A stretch of DNA of 18,768 bases from Sphingomonadales bacterium. Its GTDB lineage: Bacteria > Pseudomonadota > Alphaproteobacteria > Sphingomonadales > Sphingomonadaceae. The notes beneath the pieces were generated by a model. That model did no database searches. It was not told the DNA's origin and saw only the letters and a program-made list of their open reading frames with translations. The number at the start of each line of letters is the position of its first letter. The first letter of the stretch is position 1. A program made the translations under genes and the position numbers. Positions 8,156 to 15,522 of this stretch are shown here, piece by piece. The stretch lies in NCBI GenBank assembly GCA_027489295.1, contig JAIYAA010000027.1, forward strand, positions 1-18,768, written 5' to 3'.

Positions 8156-8652
8156 GCCTGGGCCTCCGCAACTTCGGCGATCGCCGCGACGATGTTGGAA
8201 TAGGCTCCGCAGCGGCAGACATTGCCGCTCATCCGCTCGCGAATCTCTTCCGCGCTCAGCACCGGCGTACCCGCGACGTCCTCGCTGACCATGCTGGTCC
8301 AGCCCGCCGCGATCTCGTCGAGCATCGCCTTGGCGGAGCAGATCTGGCCGGGGGTGCAGTATCCGCACTGATAGCCGTCGTGGCGGACGAACGCCGCCTG
8401 CAGCGGGTGCGGGGCATCGGGCGTGCCGAGCCCTTCGATCGTCGTCACGCTGTCGCCGTCGTGCATCACGGCTAGCGTCAGGCAGCTGTTGATCCGCTGG
8501 CCGTTGAGCAGCACCGTGCACGCGCCGCACTGGCCGTGATCGCACCCTTTCTTGGTGCCGGTGAGCCCGCAACCGGTACGGAGAAAATCGAGCAGACTGG
8601 TACGGGGATCGACGTCGAACTCGTGATCGACACCGTTGATGGTGATGGGCAT
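8152..8652 (-). CDS. paoA: [2Fe-2S] subunit of PaoABC-type aldehyde oxidoreductase, lacking a Tat signal
   Basis: This small subunit of 166 residues carries two [2Fe-2S] clusters that relay electrons from Mo to FAD. The plant-ferredoxin-type cluster uses Cys37, 42, 45 and 57 (GCDHGQCGACTV). The second uses Cys96, 99, 146 and 148 (CGYCTPGQI and NVCRCGAY). It begins directly at the ferredoxin domain (MPITINGVDH). An in-frame TGA lies six codons upstream and GGGAGG sits 6 bases before the ATG. It therefore cannot have the twin-arginine leader of periplasmic E. coli PaoA (229 residues), and the complex is probably cytoplasmic. It is the first gene of the three-gene operon. The 122-base upstream gap separates it from the DUF808 gene. 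Confidence 0.9.
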   Translation of the reverse strand: MPITINGVDHEFDVDPRTSLLDFLRTGCGLTGTKKGCDHGQCGACTVLLNGQRINSCLTLAVMHDGDSVTTIEGLGTPDAPHPLQAAFVRHDGYQCGYCTPGQICSAKAMLDEIAAGWTSMVSEDVAGTPVLSAEEIRERMSGNVCRCGAYSNIVAAIAEVAEAQA

Positions 8653-8774
8653 GCGCGGCCTCCCTGGTCAGGGGGGCGAACGCGTGGAGGCCGGGATCGG
8701 TCCCGCCGATCTGGAAGCTTGTCGGCAGCCCGCCGCGCCGCCGCTTGCGGGCAGGAGCGCAGCGGTCACCCGGT

Positions 8775-9713
8775 TCAGTGCCCCTTGCGCGGGATCAGGT
8801 GCAACAGGCCGGCCACGACCGCGCCCACCAGCAGCCCCGCCACCGCCGAACCCAGTGCATAGACCAGCCATTCGACCAAGCCGCCCAGCGCGCCCGTCGC
8901 CGCGCCGGCGACCTCGGACCAGTGATGCACCGCATGCGGCACCGCGCCGAACCCGAATTCCTCCAGCCCGTGCAGCAGGATGCCGCCGCCGACCCAGGCC
9001 ATGGCGCCGACGCCGATATGCGACAGCGCGGCGAGCAGCACCGGCATCGCCTTGACCAGTCCGCGCCCGAACACCGCGACGCCGCCGCTCCCGCCGTCAC
9101 GGCTGAGATGCAGGCCGATATCGTCCATCTTCACGATCAGCGCGACGACACCGTACACGCCCACGGTGATCGCCAGCGCCACCAGCACCAGCGCGCCGGC
9201 CCGCGTCAAGAACGACATGTCGGCGGGCAGCTGCGCCAGCGCGATCACCATGATCTCGGCGGAGAGGATCAGGTCGGTGCGGATCGCACCGATCACCTGG
9301 CGTTTCTCCAGCGCCTTGGCATCGGTGATCGCGGCAACCTCGTCGCCGGCATGGGAACCGGTCAGCGCCTCGAGGATCTTCTCGGCCGCCTCGAAGCAGA
9401 GATAGGTGCCGCCCAGCATCAGGATCGGCGTGAGCGCCCAGGGGGCGAAGGCGCTGAGCAGCAGCGCCAGCGGCAGGATCACCAGCAGTTTGTTGGCGAT
9501 CGACCCCAGCGCGATCTTGCCGATGATCGGGAGTTCGCGATCGGGCGTGAGCCCCACCACGTAGCGCGGCGTCACCGCGGTATCGTCGATCACCACGCCG
9601 GCGGCCTTGGCACCCGCCTTTCCTGCGGCACCGGCCACGTCGTCCAGCGACGCCGCCGCCAGTTTCGCCAGCGCCGCGATATCGTCGAGCAATGCGACCA
9701 GGCCACCCGCCAT
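8775..9713 (-). CDS. DUF808 family inner-membrane protein (YedI-like)
   Basis: This 312-residue protein matches the YedI/DUF808 family by its opening MAGGLVALLDDIA, the DDTAVTPRYVVG segment (43-54), the central EKRQVIGAIRTD stretch and several hydrophobic helices. Likely membrane segments are at about 73-106, 147-160, 170-192, 220-246 and 275-305. The family's biochemical role is not known, and I do not assign one. The ATG is preceded by AGGGGG about 5 bases upstream. An open frame continues upstream into the GH3 gene but is antisense-like noise. It lies 74 bases after the GH3 stop on the same strand, with no evident terminator between, so co-transcription is possible. Confidence 0.87.
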   Translation of the reverse strand: MAGGLVALLDDIAALAKLAAASLDDVAGAAGKAGAKAAGVVIDDTAVTPRYVVGLTPDRELPIIGKIALGSIANKLLVILPLALLLSAFAPWALTPILMLGGTYLCFEAAEKILEALTGSHAGDEVAAITDAKALEKRQVIGAIRTDLILSAEIMVIALAQLPADMSFLTRAGALVLVALAITVGVYGVVALIVKMDDIGLHLSRDGGSGGVAVFGRGLVKAMPVLLAALSHIGVGAMAWVGGGILLHGLEEFGFGAVPHAVHHWSEVAGAATGALGGLVEWLVYALGSAVAGLLVGAVVAGLLHLIPRKGH

Positions 9714-9787
9714 CAAATCCCCCTCATGTTTGCCTCGCGCTAGCCGAGATGAAGCGGAAATGCACGCGGATGGCGCTTGGCTCCGCC

Positions 9788-12439
9788 TTAGTCGGGAAGA
9801 TCGAGCGCCTTGGCGAGCTTGAACTGCACCGAAGCCCCCGGCGCGCCCGATCCCGGCTGCCCACCGCCTACCGTCACCCGATAGGTGCCGGCGAACAGGC
9901 GGTGCCGCCCCTCCGGCGTTACCGCGCTCAGATCGCGCTGCGACAGGGCGAAGCGCAACGTCCGCGCCTCGCCCGGCTGCAACGACACGCGCTGGAAGCC
10001 GCGCAGCGCCACCTTCGGCGCGCCAGGCTCCTCGGGGAAATTGAGGTAGAGCTGTGCGACCTCGTCGCCCGCGCGTGCGCCGGTGTTGCGCACCTCGGCG
10101 GTGACGACCAGCCCCGCCCCGGACCCACCTTCGGCCCGGTCGACCACCGGCGCACCATAGGCGAAGCGGGTGTAGCTGAGGCCGTGGCCGAACGGATAGA
10201 CCGGGGTGCCGGTGAAGTAGCGATAGGTCCGCCCCCGCATGCCATAGTCGCCGAACGGCGGCAGATCGTCGACGCTGCGGTAGAAGGTGAGCGGCAGGCG
10301 GCCCGAGGGGCTGGTCTTGCCCGAGAGCACGTTGGCGATCGCGGTGCCCCCCTGCTCGCCCGGATACCAGGCCTCCAGGATCGCGGCGGCATGGTCCTTG
10401 GCCCAGCTGAGGTTGATCGGGCTGCCGTTCATCGCCACCACCACCAGCGGCTTGCCCGTCGCCCTGGCGGCCTCCAGCAGCGCCTGCTGATCGGGCAGCA
10501 GATCGAGGCTGGTCTTGTCGCCACCCTTGAAGCCGGGGATCTGCACCGGCGATTCCTCGGCCTCCAGGTCCGAGGTGATGCCGACCACCGCGACGAGCAC
10601 ATCGGCCTTCGCGGCAGCGGCCTTCATCGCCGCCAGCGGATCGGCGCTGATCCGCTTCCACACCAGATCGATGCCCGACAGGACATGCTCGTCGGTGCGG
10701 ATCTCGATCGGATAGCGCTTGCCCTGGACCAGCTGGACCTCGCGCATCGTCGGCAGGCTGCCCCAGCCGGCCTTGCTCAGATCGACGAAGGGCTTGCCCT
10801 CGAACCGCATCTCGCCGGCAAAGCCGGTGAGGCCCAGCCGATAGGTGCCGGTCTCGGGGGCTACGAGGAAGCCGGTCCACACCGTGCGGTGATGGTCGGA
10901 AACCTGCGCGAGATCGAGGCTGCGCGCGGAGACGTCCGCCTCCACCCGCGTGACCACCGGCGTATCGGCGAATGTCATCGCCTTGGTCGCATCCCCGAAG
11001 GTGCCGGGCGCGAAGGCGGCCGGGGCCGGCGTCAGCGGGTTGTAGTAGCGGGCGAGCAGGCCCGGCTTGCCGTCGGGCGTGCGAAGCGCCGCGCCGGGGA
11101 CCGGATCGCCGTCGGTCACCGATGCGCCGAACGGCGCGTAGCGCACGTCGGCCTTAGGGAATGCGCGGCGCAGGCCCTCGACCACCGAGATCGGCGCGCC
11201 CGATTGCGGTGAGGAATAGTTGCCGCGCAGCACCCGCGTCGCGTCGCCCAGCGGGCCGATCACCGCGATGCGGCTGCCGGGCTTGAGCGGCAGCAGCCCG
11301 TCATTCTTGAGCAGGACAAGGCTCTTCTCCGCGGCGTCCAGCGCCAGTGCCCGGTGCGCGGGTGCGCCGATGTCGCTGCGCTTGCCGCTGGGGGTGCGGA
11401 TGCCGGGCAGATCGCCGTTGCGCAGGCGGGCCGAGAACAGGCGAACCAACGTGCGGTCGATCTCCCCCTGCGTGATCAGCCCCTTGGCCAGCGCCTCGCG
11501 ATAGCGGTCGCCCAGCCCTGCCATGTCAGTCAGTGTCTGGGTATGGCATTCATTGTCGACGCCGGCGCGGATCGCCGCCGCTACCGCCGCCGCCCCGTCG
11601 GGCGCGTAGTGGTGGTTGTCGCTGATGTCCTTCACCGCGTCGCAATCGGAGACGACATAGCCCTTGAAGCCCCAGGCGCCGCGCAGGTGTTCCCGAAGCA
11701 GCTCGTCGCTGGCGCAGGCGGGCTGGCCATCGATGCGGTTATAGGCGCACATCACCGATCCCGCCTTGCCCTCGACGATCGCGGCGCGGAACGCCGGGAG
11801 ATAGGTGTCCTCCAGATCGTGGCGCGAGACGAACACGTTCGCCGCGTGGCGGGTCGATTCCGGGCCGCTGTGCACCGCGAAATGCTTCGGCGTGGCGATC
11901 ACGTTGGGCAGGTCCGGGTTCGGCCCCTGCATGCCGGTCACGAAGGCGACCCCCATCCGCGCGGTCAGAAACGGATCCTCGCCATAGGTCTCCTGTCCCC
12001 GGCCCCAGCGCGGGTCGCGGAAGATGTTGATGTTGGGCGACCAGGTGTCGAGCCCGTTGCCGATGCGGCCCATCCGGCCGGTCTCGCGGGCCAGGGCGTG
12101 CAGTCCTTGCACCTCGCTGCTGATCGCCGCGGCGACATCGTGGACGAGCGGGGCGTCGAAGCTGGCGGCGAGGCCGATCGGTTCGGGGAAGTTGGTGGTC
12201 GGCACCGTGCCGAGCGCGCCGTGAAGCGATTCGGTCCACCAGTTATAGCGCGGGATGTTCAGCCGCGGGATCGCCGGCGCGACGTTGAGCAGCTGGCCGA
12301 TCTTCTCGTCGATGCTGAGCTCTGCGACGATCGCCGCCGCCTTGGCATCGGCGTCCGCGCGCGGATCGGCTGTCTGGGCCAGGGCGGGCAGCGGAACGAG
12401 CGCGGCGGCGAGCAGCGCGGCGCGGGCAATGCGGTGCAT
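9788..12439 (-). CDS. Secreted GH3 beta-glucosidase/beta-xylosidase with PA14 insertion
   Basis: This exported glycoside hydrolase of 883 residues removes terminal beta-linked sugars from oligosaccharides. A signal peptide covers residues 1-21, with cleavage near ALA/QT. The catalytic TIM-like domain (about 35-340) has YNWWTESLHGA, KHFAVHSGPE and the nucleophile Asp265 in GYVVSDCDAV. The alpha/beta sandwich domain is split by a PA14-like module (about 457-600). The likely acid/base glutamate lies in DLEAEES (about 626-629). A fibronectin-III-like domain ends the protein (about 790-875). The YNWW motif resembles plant and fungal beta-xylosidases, but sequence alone does not separate glucosidase from xylosidase. 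The ATG is preceded by GGGAGAGAG. No TonB receptor or other hydrolase genes lie beside it, which is unusual for a polysaccharide-use locus. Confidence 0.9.
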   Translation of the reverse strand: MHRIARAALLAAALVPLPALAQTADPRADADAKAAAIVAELSIDEKIGQLLNVAPAIPRLNIPRYNWWTESLHGALGTVPTTNFPEPIGLAASFDAPLVHDVAAAISSEVQGLHALARETGRMGRIGNGLDTWSPNINIFRDPRWGRGQETYGEDPFLTARMGVAFVTGMQGPNPDLPNVIATPKHFAVHSGPESTRHAANVFVSRHDLEDTYLPAFRAAIVEGKAGSVMCAYNRIDGQPACASDELLREHLRGAWGFKGYVVSDCDAVKDISDNHHYAPDGAAAVAAAIRAGVDNECHTQTLTDMAGLGDRYREALAKGLITQGEIDRTLVRLFSARLRNGDLPGIRTPSGKRSDIGAPAHRALALDAAEKSLVLLKNDGLLPLKPGSRIAVIGPLGDATRVLRGNYSSPQSGAPISVVEGLRRAFPKADVRYAPFGASVTDGDPVPGAALRTPDGKPGLLARYYNPLTPAPAAFAPGTFGDATKAMTFADTPVVTRVEADVSARSLDLAQVSDHHRTVWTGFLVAPETGTYRLGLTGFAGEMRFEGKPFVDLSKAGWGSLPTMREVQLVQGKRYPIEIRTDEHVLSGIDLVWKRISADPLAAMKAAAAKADVLVAVVGITSDLEAEESPVQIPGFKGGDKTSLDLLPDQQALLEAARATGKPLVVVAMNGSPINLSWAKDHAAAILEAWYPGEQGGTAIANVLSGKTSPSGRLPLTFYRSVDDLPPFGDYGMRGRTYRYFTGTPVYPFGHGLSYTRFAYGAPVVDRAEGGSGAGLVVTAEVRNTGARAGDEVAQLYLNFPEEPGAPKVALRGFQRVSLQPGEARTLRFALSQRDLSAVTPEGRHRLFAGTYRVTVGGGQPGSGAPGASVQFKLAKALDLPD

Positions 12440-12604
12440 GTCTCTCTCCCACGGGCCTGTGGTTTAGAGCACCGGCATGCATCCCCCTTGAAATCACGGG
12501 ACAATGCGCAGCGCCTTGGTCGTCGTCAGGCCCGTTCTTGTGATTTTCCGGGTCGCGACCAGGCGCTACGTTAGCGTTATCATCGCCGCATTTGTAGGGG
12601 TATT
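12440..12604 (-). promoter_or_regulatory. Upstream region of the GH3 gene
   Basis: These 165 bases between upp and GH3 (both minus strand) should hold the GH3 promoter. They contain a LacI-type operator candidate (see next entry), a perfect 10-bp palindrome GGTCGCGACC at 12551-12560 and a short inverted repeat around 12449-12463 near the GH3 start. I see no confident -35/-10 pair. No clear rho-independent terminator for upp is visible either. Confidence 0.45.
12570..12581. promoter_or_regulatory. Candidate LacI-family operator upstream of GH3
   Basis: GTTAGCGTTATC matches 10 of 12 bases of the palindrome GTTAGCGCTAAC, a common operator of LacI-family sugar regulators in proteobacteria. It lies about 130 bases upstream of the GH3 ATG. 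Read on the other strand it also looks like a tandem TAACG repeat with a 6-bp period, so the palindrome reading is not the only one. No LacI gene is in the window. Confidence 0.3.
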
Positions 12605-13261
12605 TTATCCGTGGCCGGTACCGAAGAGGCGATCGCCGGCATCGCCCAGCCCCGGCGCGATATAGCCATGGTCGTTGAGCTCTGCATCCAGCCCGGCGGT
12701 CCAGATCGGTACGTCGGGATGCGCGGCACGCACCGCGAGCACGCCCGGCCGCGCCGCGAGCAGGCAGACGAAGCGTAGCGACCGCGCTCCCGCGCCCTTC
12801 AGTCGATCGAGCGCCGCGATCGCGCTGTGTCCGGTGGCCAGCATCGGATCGACGAGGATGACCAGTCGCTCCGCGACATCGCCGGGTGCATTGAAATAAT
12901 ACTCCACCGCATCGAGCGTCTGCGGATCGCGATACAAGCCCAGATGCGCGACCGATGCCTCCGGCAACACGTCGAGCAGGCCGTCGGCCATACCCAGCCC
13001 CGCCCGAAGCACCGGCGCGATCACCGGCGGCGGTCCGTCGAGGAGCGGGGCGTCCATCGCGGCGACGGGTGTTTCGATCGATGCAGACCGCAGCGGCAGA
13101 TCGGCCAGCGCGGCGGCCCCCAGCAGCACGGAGAGCGCGCGCAGCTCGTGGCGGAAGCGCTCGGGCGGGGTGGCGCGATCGCGCAGGCGGGTCAGCCGGT
13201 GCTGCACTAGCGGATGGGCGACGATCGTCAGCCCGTCGAGTTCGAGGTCGGGAGCGGTCAT
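12605..13261 (-). CDS. upp: Uracil phosphoribosyltransferase
   Basis: This cytoplasmic pyrimidine-salvage enzyme makes UMP from uracil and PRPP. The protein has 218 residues (E. coli 208). Family motifs are HPLVQHRLTRLRD (16-28), APVLRAGLGM (82-91), HLGLYRDPQTL, the PRPP loop ILVDPMLATGHSA (135-147) and the uracil-binding C-terminus GYIAPGLGDAGDRLFGT (199-215). ATG 13261 was chosen because the ordinary family N-terminus begins there, with GAGAGCGG upstream. A GTG or ATG 12 codons earlier would add residues unlike the family. The loop has His at position 145 (ATGHSA), where many homologues have Gly or Asn. It follows the photolyase-like gene by 66 bases. Confidence 0.93.
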   Translation of the reverse strand: MTAPDLELDGLTIVAHPLVQHRLTRLRDRATPPERFRHELRALSVLLGAAALADLPLRSASIETPVAAMDAPLLDGPPPVIAPVLRAGLGMADGLLDVLPEASVAHLGLYRDPQTLDAVEYYFNAPGDVAERLVILVDPMLATGHSAIAALDRLKGAGARSLRFVCLLAARPGVLAVRAAHPDVPIWTAGLDAELNDHGYIAPGLGDAGDRLFGTGHG

Positions 13262-13327
13262 GCCCGCTCTCGTGCAGGATGCCGGCGGCACGCGCAAGAA
13301 CGCTGCATGGCGGAGTGGCGACGCCGT

Positions 13328-14563
13328 CTACCCGATCTTTACCAAATCAGGCGCAGGGTGTGATGCTGCTGCGGTAATGCCCGCGTCGGCGAGCAATGCG
13401 GGGATCTGCTTCGACAGCGCAAAATATCCTTTGGCGCAGTGCGGCCAGGCCCGCTCGTCCCCTGCGCGGCGATGCTCGACGAGGTGGATGCCCTGGGGGA
13501 TCGCCGCCGCCGCGAGCGTATCGGCAATCGGTCCGATCGTCGCATAGCCGGTAAGGATCTGGCGGCACCCCTGCCCCGCCGCCACGGCGAACGCGCCGGC
13601 AAGGTCGTCGACCCAGGCCGCCGGCACCTTCCAATGGCTCGACGCGCGCTGCAATCCATCCGCCACCGCAGCGATATCGCCGGGGCCACGACAATGGGCG
13701 CGGCATGCTACCACATGGCGAACATCGATGTCGGCAAGCGCCGGCTCGGTTTCCAGCGACAGATCCTCGGGCGTGAGCAGAAGCATCGTCGCGATACCCG
13801 GGCTGGGTGCGCGCACCGGGCGCAAGGCCTCGCGTCGGATCTCCGATGTTTCACGTGGAACAGCCGCGTCACGAGCGAGTCCCTGCGGCCGAAATCGCCC
13901 GCCGGTACGATAATGAATGCGATCGGCATCGGCGAGATATGGCTTGCCATTGGTGTGCAAGCCCGCGACCCAGCGCCACGACAGCGTATTCGACGCGGCG
14001 TCCGCGTCCACGAAGTGATCGTAGGTGAAGGCAGCACCCAGCTCCCACGGCAGCCCCAGCGTGAAAATCCAGATCGATGCAAACTGCATCCGCGCCCAAT
14101 TGTGGAGATAGCCCGTCTCGCGCAGCTCGCGCGCCCATGCATCGAAGGCATCGATGCCGGTGCAGCCGCTCGTCGCCGCGGCATAGCCTTCCGGCAGCGT
14201 GTCCGGGGACCACCGGCCAAGGGCGCGTTGCCAGTTGCGCCACGCGGCAGGATGCTGCTCCAGCCAGCCCTTCCAATAGGTCCGCCAAAACACTTCGGCG
14301 AGGAACTTCGCCGCTGCGTCGCTGCCATGCCGGGCGACTACCGCGCGCGCGACCTCTTCCTCACTGATCAGCCGGCGGCGCAATGCTGCCGAAAGCCGAG
14401 ACACCGCCTGATGCCGGCCCGCCCCCTTGTCGTCGTTCCGATGGGCGGCATAGGACTCGCCCGCGAGCGGCAGGAATGCCGCCAGCCGGGCCTCGGCGGC
14501 GCTCCGTGATAGCGGAAAGTCGAAGGACAGGATTGGCCAACGGCCCGGCGCAGAGAGCAGCAT
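13328..14563 (-). CDS. Photolyase-like FAD-binding protein with C-terminal alpha/beta domain
   Basis: Residues about 18-220 match the FAD-binding domain of DNA photolyases/cryptochromes: VSRLSAALRRRLISEEEV (54-71), FWRTYWKGWLEQ, GIDAFDAWARELRETGYLHN and VDADAASNTLSWRWVAG. Asp186, Asp188 and Asn192 align with E. coli photolyase Asp372, Asp374 and Asn378 around the flavin. The usual N-terminal alpha/beta (antenna) domain is missing. Instead about 160 residues follow the FAD domain (about 255-395), starting TMLLLTPEDLSLE and ending WPHCAKGYFALSKQIPALL, which read like a Rossmann-type domain. I recall uncharacterised alphaproteobacterial homologues with this layout. Repair activity is unproven. 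The ATG lacks a good ribosome binding site. A parS site lies inside the gene. Confidence 0.82.
   Translation of the reverse strand: MLLSAPGRWPILSFDFPLSRSAAEARLAAFLPLAGESYAAHRNDDKGAGRHQAVSRLSAALRRRLISEEEVARAVVARHGSDAAAKFLAEVFWRTYWKGWLEQHPAAWRNWQRALGRWSPDTLPEGYAAATSGCTGIDAFDAWARELRETGYLHNWARMQFASIWIFTLGLPWELGAAFTYDHFVDADAASNTLSWRWVAGLHTNGKPYLADADRIHYRTGGRFRPQGLARDAAVPRETSEIRREALRPVRAPSPGIATMLLLTPEDLSLETEPALADIDVRHVVACRAHCRGPGDIAAVADGLQRASSHWKVPAAWVDDLAGAFAVAAGQGCRQILTGYATIGPIADTLAAAAIPQGIHLVEHRRAGDERAWPHCAKGYFALSKQIPALLADAGITAAASHPAPDLVKIG
13847..13862. promoter_or_regulatory. parS: parS site (15/16) inside the photolyase-like gene
   Basis: TGTTTCACGTGGAACA differs from the bacterial parS consensus TGTTTCACGTGAAACA at one position, and that position is known to vary. 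On the minus strand it encodes Val-Pro-Arg-Glu-Thr of the photolyase-like protein. It lies about 0.8 kb beyond the parB stop codon. Confidence 0.85.
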
Positions 14564-14599
14564 GGCGCAATCGTGCCATGCTGCCCGAAAAGGTCAAAT

Positions 14600-14615
14600 C
14601 TGCCACTAGGGGCAG
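14600..14615 (-). terminator. Weak hairpin downstream of parB
   Basis: CTGCC-6 nt-GGCAG forms a 5-bp stem in the 62-base gap after parB. On the transcribed strand it is followed by an interrupted T-rich stretch (ATTTGACCTTTT). It might end the mnmG-parB transcript, but the stem is short and the T-run imperfect. Confidence 0.27.
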
Positions 14616-14625
14616 CGAAACCCGA

Positions 14626-15522
14626 TCAGATCCGCTCGCCGCTCAACCGCTGGCACACCATGTCGAGCTGGTCGAGCGTGGAATAGCTCACCATCAGAGA
14701 CCCGCCCTTTTCCGCATGTGCGATGCGGACATTGAGCCCCAGCACGTCGCCGAGATGTCGCTCGAGCGCGGCGATATCGGGATCGCGCTCACTGCTCGCT
14801 TCGCTTGCCTTGCGCTTCGGCGCGGGCTTGGCCGTACGCGCCAGCTTCTCCGCGTCGCGCACGGACAGACCCTTGTCGACGACTTCCCGCGCCAGCTTCT
14901 CGGGATCGGGCGCACCGATCAGCGCCCTGGCATGGCCCATCTCCAGCGAGCGATCGACCACCATCTCGCGCACCGCCGACGGCAGATCGAGCAGGCGCAG
15001 CAGGTTGGCGATGTGGCTGCGCGATTTGTGGACGATCTTGCCCAGCGCTTCCTGAGTGTGGCCGAACTCGCGGATCAGCCGGGCATAGCCCTCCGCTTCT
15101 TCGATGGCGTTGAGGTCCTGACGCTGGATGTTCTCGATCAGCGCGATCTCGAGCGTCTCGGCGTCGTTGAGCTCCCGCACGATCACCGGCACTTCGTGCA
15201 GCCGCGCCCGCTGCGCCGCACGCCAGCGCCGCTCGCCCGCGACGATCTGGAAGCTCTGGCCATGCGGCCGGACGAAGATCGGCTGGATCAAACCGCGCGT
15301 GCGAATGGATTCCGCCAGCGTGTCCAGCGCCTCCTCGTCGAAATGACGGCGCGGCTGGTTGGGATCGGCGACCAGCGAGCTGATCGGCAGCATGCGGACG
15401 CCCGAGCTGCTCGTCGGGTTGCCCTTGATCGGTTCTTCGGGGAGGCTCTCGCCCAGCAACGCGGAAAGCCCGCGGCCAAGGCCGGGGCGGGGCTTGCGGG
15501 CGGCGGCGGGGGATTCGGTCAT
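14626..15522 (-). CDS. parB: Chromosome partitioning protein ParB
   Basis: ParB is a CTP-dependent DNA clamp that loads at parS and spreads to organise the origin region for segregation. The 298-residue protein has the typical N-terminus KPRPGLGRGLSALLGE, the CTP-binding box GERRWRA (96-102), ENIQRQDLN (130-138) and a parS-recognising helix-turn-helix near 155-177 (TQEALGKIVHKSRSHIANLL). A charged linker (about 228-248) leads to the C-terminal dimerisation domain. The ATG overlaps the parA stop by 4 bp (ATGA). Three parS-like sites lie within 1.4 kb on either side of parB-parA, as expected for a chromosomal system. Confidence 0.96.
   Translation of the reverse strand: MTESPAAARKPRPGLGRGLSALLGESLPEEPIKGNPTSSSGVRMLPISSLVADPNQPRRHFDEEALDTLAESIRTRGLIQPIFVRPHGQSFQIVAGERRWRAAQRARLHEVPVIVRELNDAETLEIALIENIQRQDLNAIEEAEGYARLIREFGHTQEALGKIVHKSRSHIANLLRLLDLPSAVREMVVDRSLEMGHARALIGAPDPEKLAREVVDKGLSVRDAEKLARTAKPAPKRKASEASSERDPDIAALERHLGDVLGLNVRIAHAEKGGSLMVSYSTLDQLDMVCQRLSGERI

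Noticed and set aside
8728..8752. GCCCGC-13 nt-GCGGGC inverted repeat downstream of the DUF808 gene as a terminator
   Set aside because: Long loop and no T-run. Such pairs are common in GC-rich DNA.
9692..11212. 506-codon plus-strand open frame opposite the GH3 gene
   Set aside because: Antisense to conserved GH3 domains, with no family-like sequence.
12605..14563. Functional link between upp and the photolyase-like gene (pyrimidine theme)
   Set aside because: Adjacency alone. Salvage of uracil and photolyase chemistry share no known pathway step.
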